Shown here one piece after another: positions 63,694-64,000 of a stretch of 64,000 nucleotides of DNA. The notes beneath the pieces were generated by a model, which did no database searches, was not told where the DNA came from, and saw nothing but the letters and a program-made list of their open reading frames with translations. The stretch spans positions 15,711,682-15,775,681 of the forward strand of contig OU452207.1 in the NCBI GenBank assembly GCA_911728435.2, given 5' to 3'. The position numbers were made by a program, and so were the translations under genes. How positions within the stretch are numbered: position 1 is the stretch's first letter; each line of letters begins with the position of its first letter. The stretch comes from Apoderus coryli (lineage: Eukaryota > Arthropoda > Insecta > Coleoptera > Attelabidae).

Positions 63694-64000
63694 TGTTACA
63701 GTTATAACACAGTAAATTTTAAATTTAGAAATAAAAAGTATACAGTGATAGTATAAAAAATACCCACGAAATATTCTTATCTGAAATTATCCCTTTTTTT
63801 TATAGCTTCCAGAAAAATCTAGCAAGTGGCAATTTTTATAGGCAATTTAGTACCACTAGCTATCTAACAAAACATTCCTGAAACAAACAAAACAACAACA
63901 AAGAAATTCACAAAGCCCCAAAATACTAAATTCAGGATCAACATATTGCCCGATAGAGGGCGGAAACAAAGTCAGAATGAAACTTCTTACGAAAAATAAC
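63694..64000 (+). repeat. Probable LTR start, running off the window
   Basis: A purine-rich tract (GGAAGAGAGAAGCAAA) precedes TGTTACAGTTATAAC at 63694, which fits a polypurine tract and LTR start. The LTR end lies outside the window. Confidence 0.4.

Noticed and set aside
1..64000. CRISPR array, bacterial operon, tRNA or rRNA gene, or a prokaryotic defence system
   Set aside because: No regularly spaced short repeats with unique spacers, no ribosome-binding-site-led gene clusters and no cloverleaf or rRNA sequence were seen; the content is eukaryotic transposons.

Overview
The window looks like an arthropod, most likely insect, nuclear genome. It is AT-rich, has no single-copy host gene I can recognise, and is packed with eukaryotic transposable elements typical of insects: BEL/Pao, Copia and Gypsy LTR elements, Jockey/CR1-like non-LTR elements, Penelope-like elements (PLEs), piggyBac and pogo. 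The order cannot be settled by eye. Everything coding here is transposon- or virus-derived, and most copies are broken by stops, frameshifts or nested insertions. There is no operon, CRISPR array, rRNA gene or tRNA gene that I can see. All structures and translations below were read by eye; family names come from motif recognition, not from a search.

Layout. 1-1.9 kb: AT-rich spacer. 1.9-7.3 kb: a decayed pogo/Tigger-like transposase on the minus strand, an AACGTT-rich block beside it, a 40-bp inverted repeat at 1.99 and 6.81 kb, and a 131-bp tandem repeat. 7.3-16.5 kb: a minus-strand Copia element split by a Penelope-like element (PLE-B), which is itself split by a second Penelope-like element (PLE-A) arranged as a near-perfect palindrome of two ~1.95 kb arms. 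Short target duplications can be read at both levels. 17.2-18.8 kb: intron-bearing piggyBac relic. 18.9-26.2 kb: BEL-1 (minus) with a 1.8 kb solo LTR in its integrase. 26.2-28.1 kb: a PLE tail, an inverted/tandem repeat built round two canonical hammerhead ribozymes, and a Gypsy gag scrap. 28.1-37.95 kb: BEL fragments (plus) interrupted by non-LTR element A, which is interrupted by nearly intact non-LTR element B. 37.95-44.9 kb: BEL-3 (minus, 1454-codon gag-pol) with non-LTR element C in its integrase. 45.4-46.0 kb: 138-bp satellite. 46.8-47.9 kb: non-LTR element D. 48.7-49.3 kb: PLE tail joined to a Polinton/adintovirus-like protease relic. 49.7-51.5 kb: BEL-4. 51.5-51.9 kb: Gypsy integrase tail. 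52.3-56.6 kb: Copia-2 (plus) lodged in a non-LTR RNase H-region fragment. 57.4-61.4 kb: non-LTR element E with an SGNH-like ORF1. 61.5-64 kb: further TE scraps and the end of a Gypsy-like element with the start of its LTR.

The strongest signal is RNA-level: eight hammerhead-ribozyme motifs (CUGANGA ... GAA(A) with a NUH cleavage site and pairing stems) in three sequence families, seven with an intact core. Some lie inside recognisable Penelope-like elements, and two lie inside a long inverted repeat with no protein partner. Hammerheads are known from Penelope-like elements and from retrozymes; the palindromic PLE and the hammerheads caged in an inverted repeat are the parts I would look at first.
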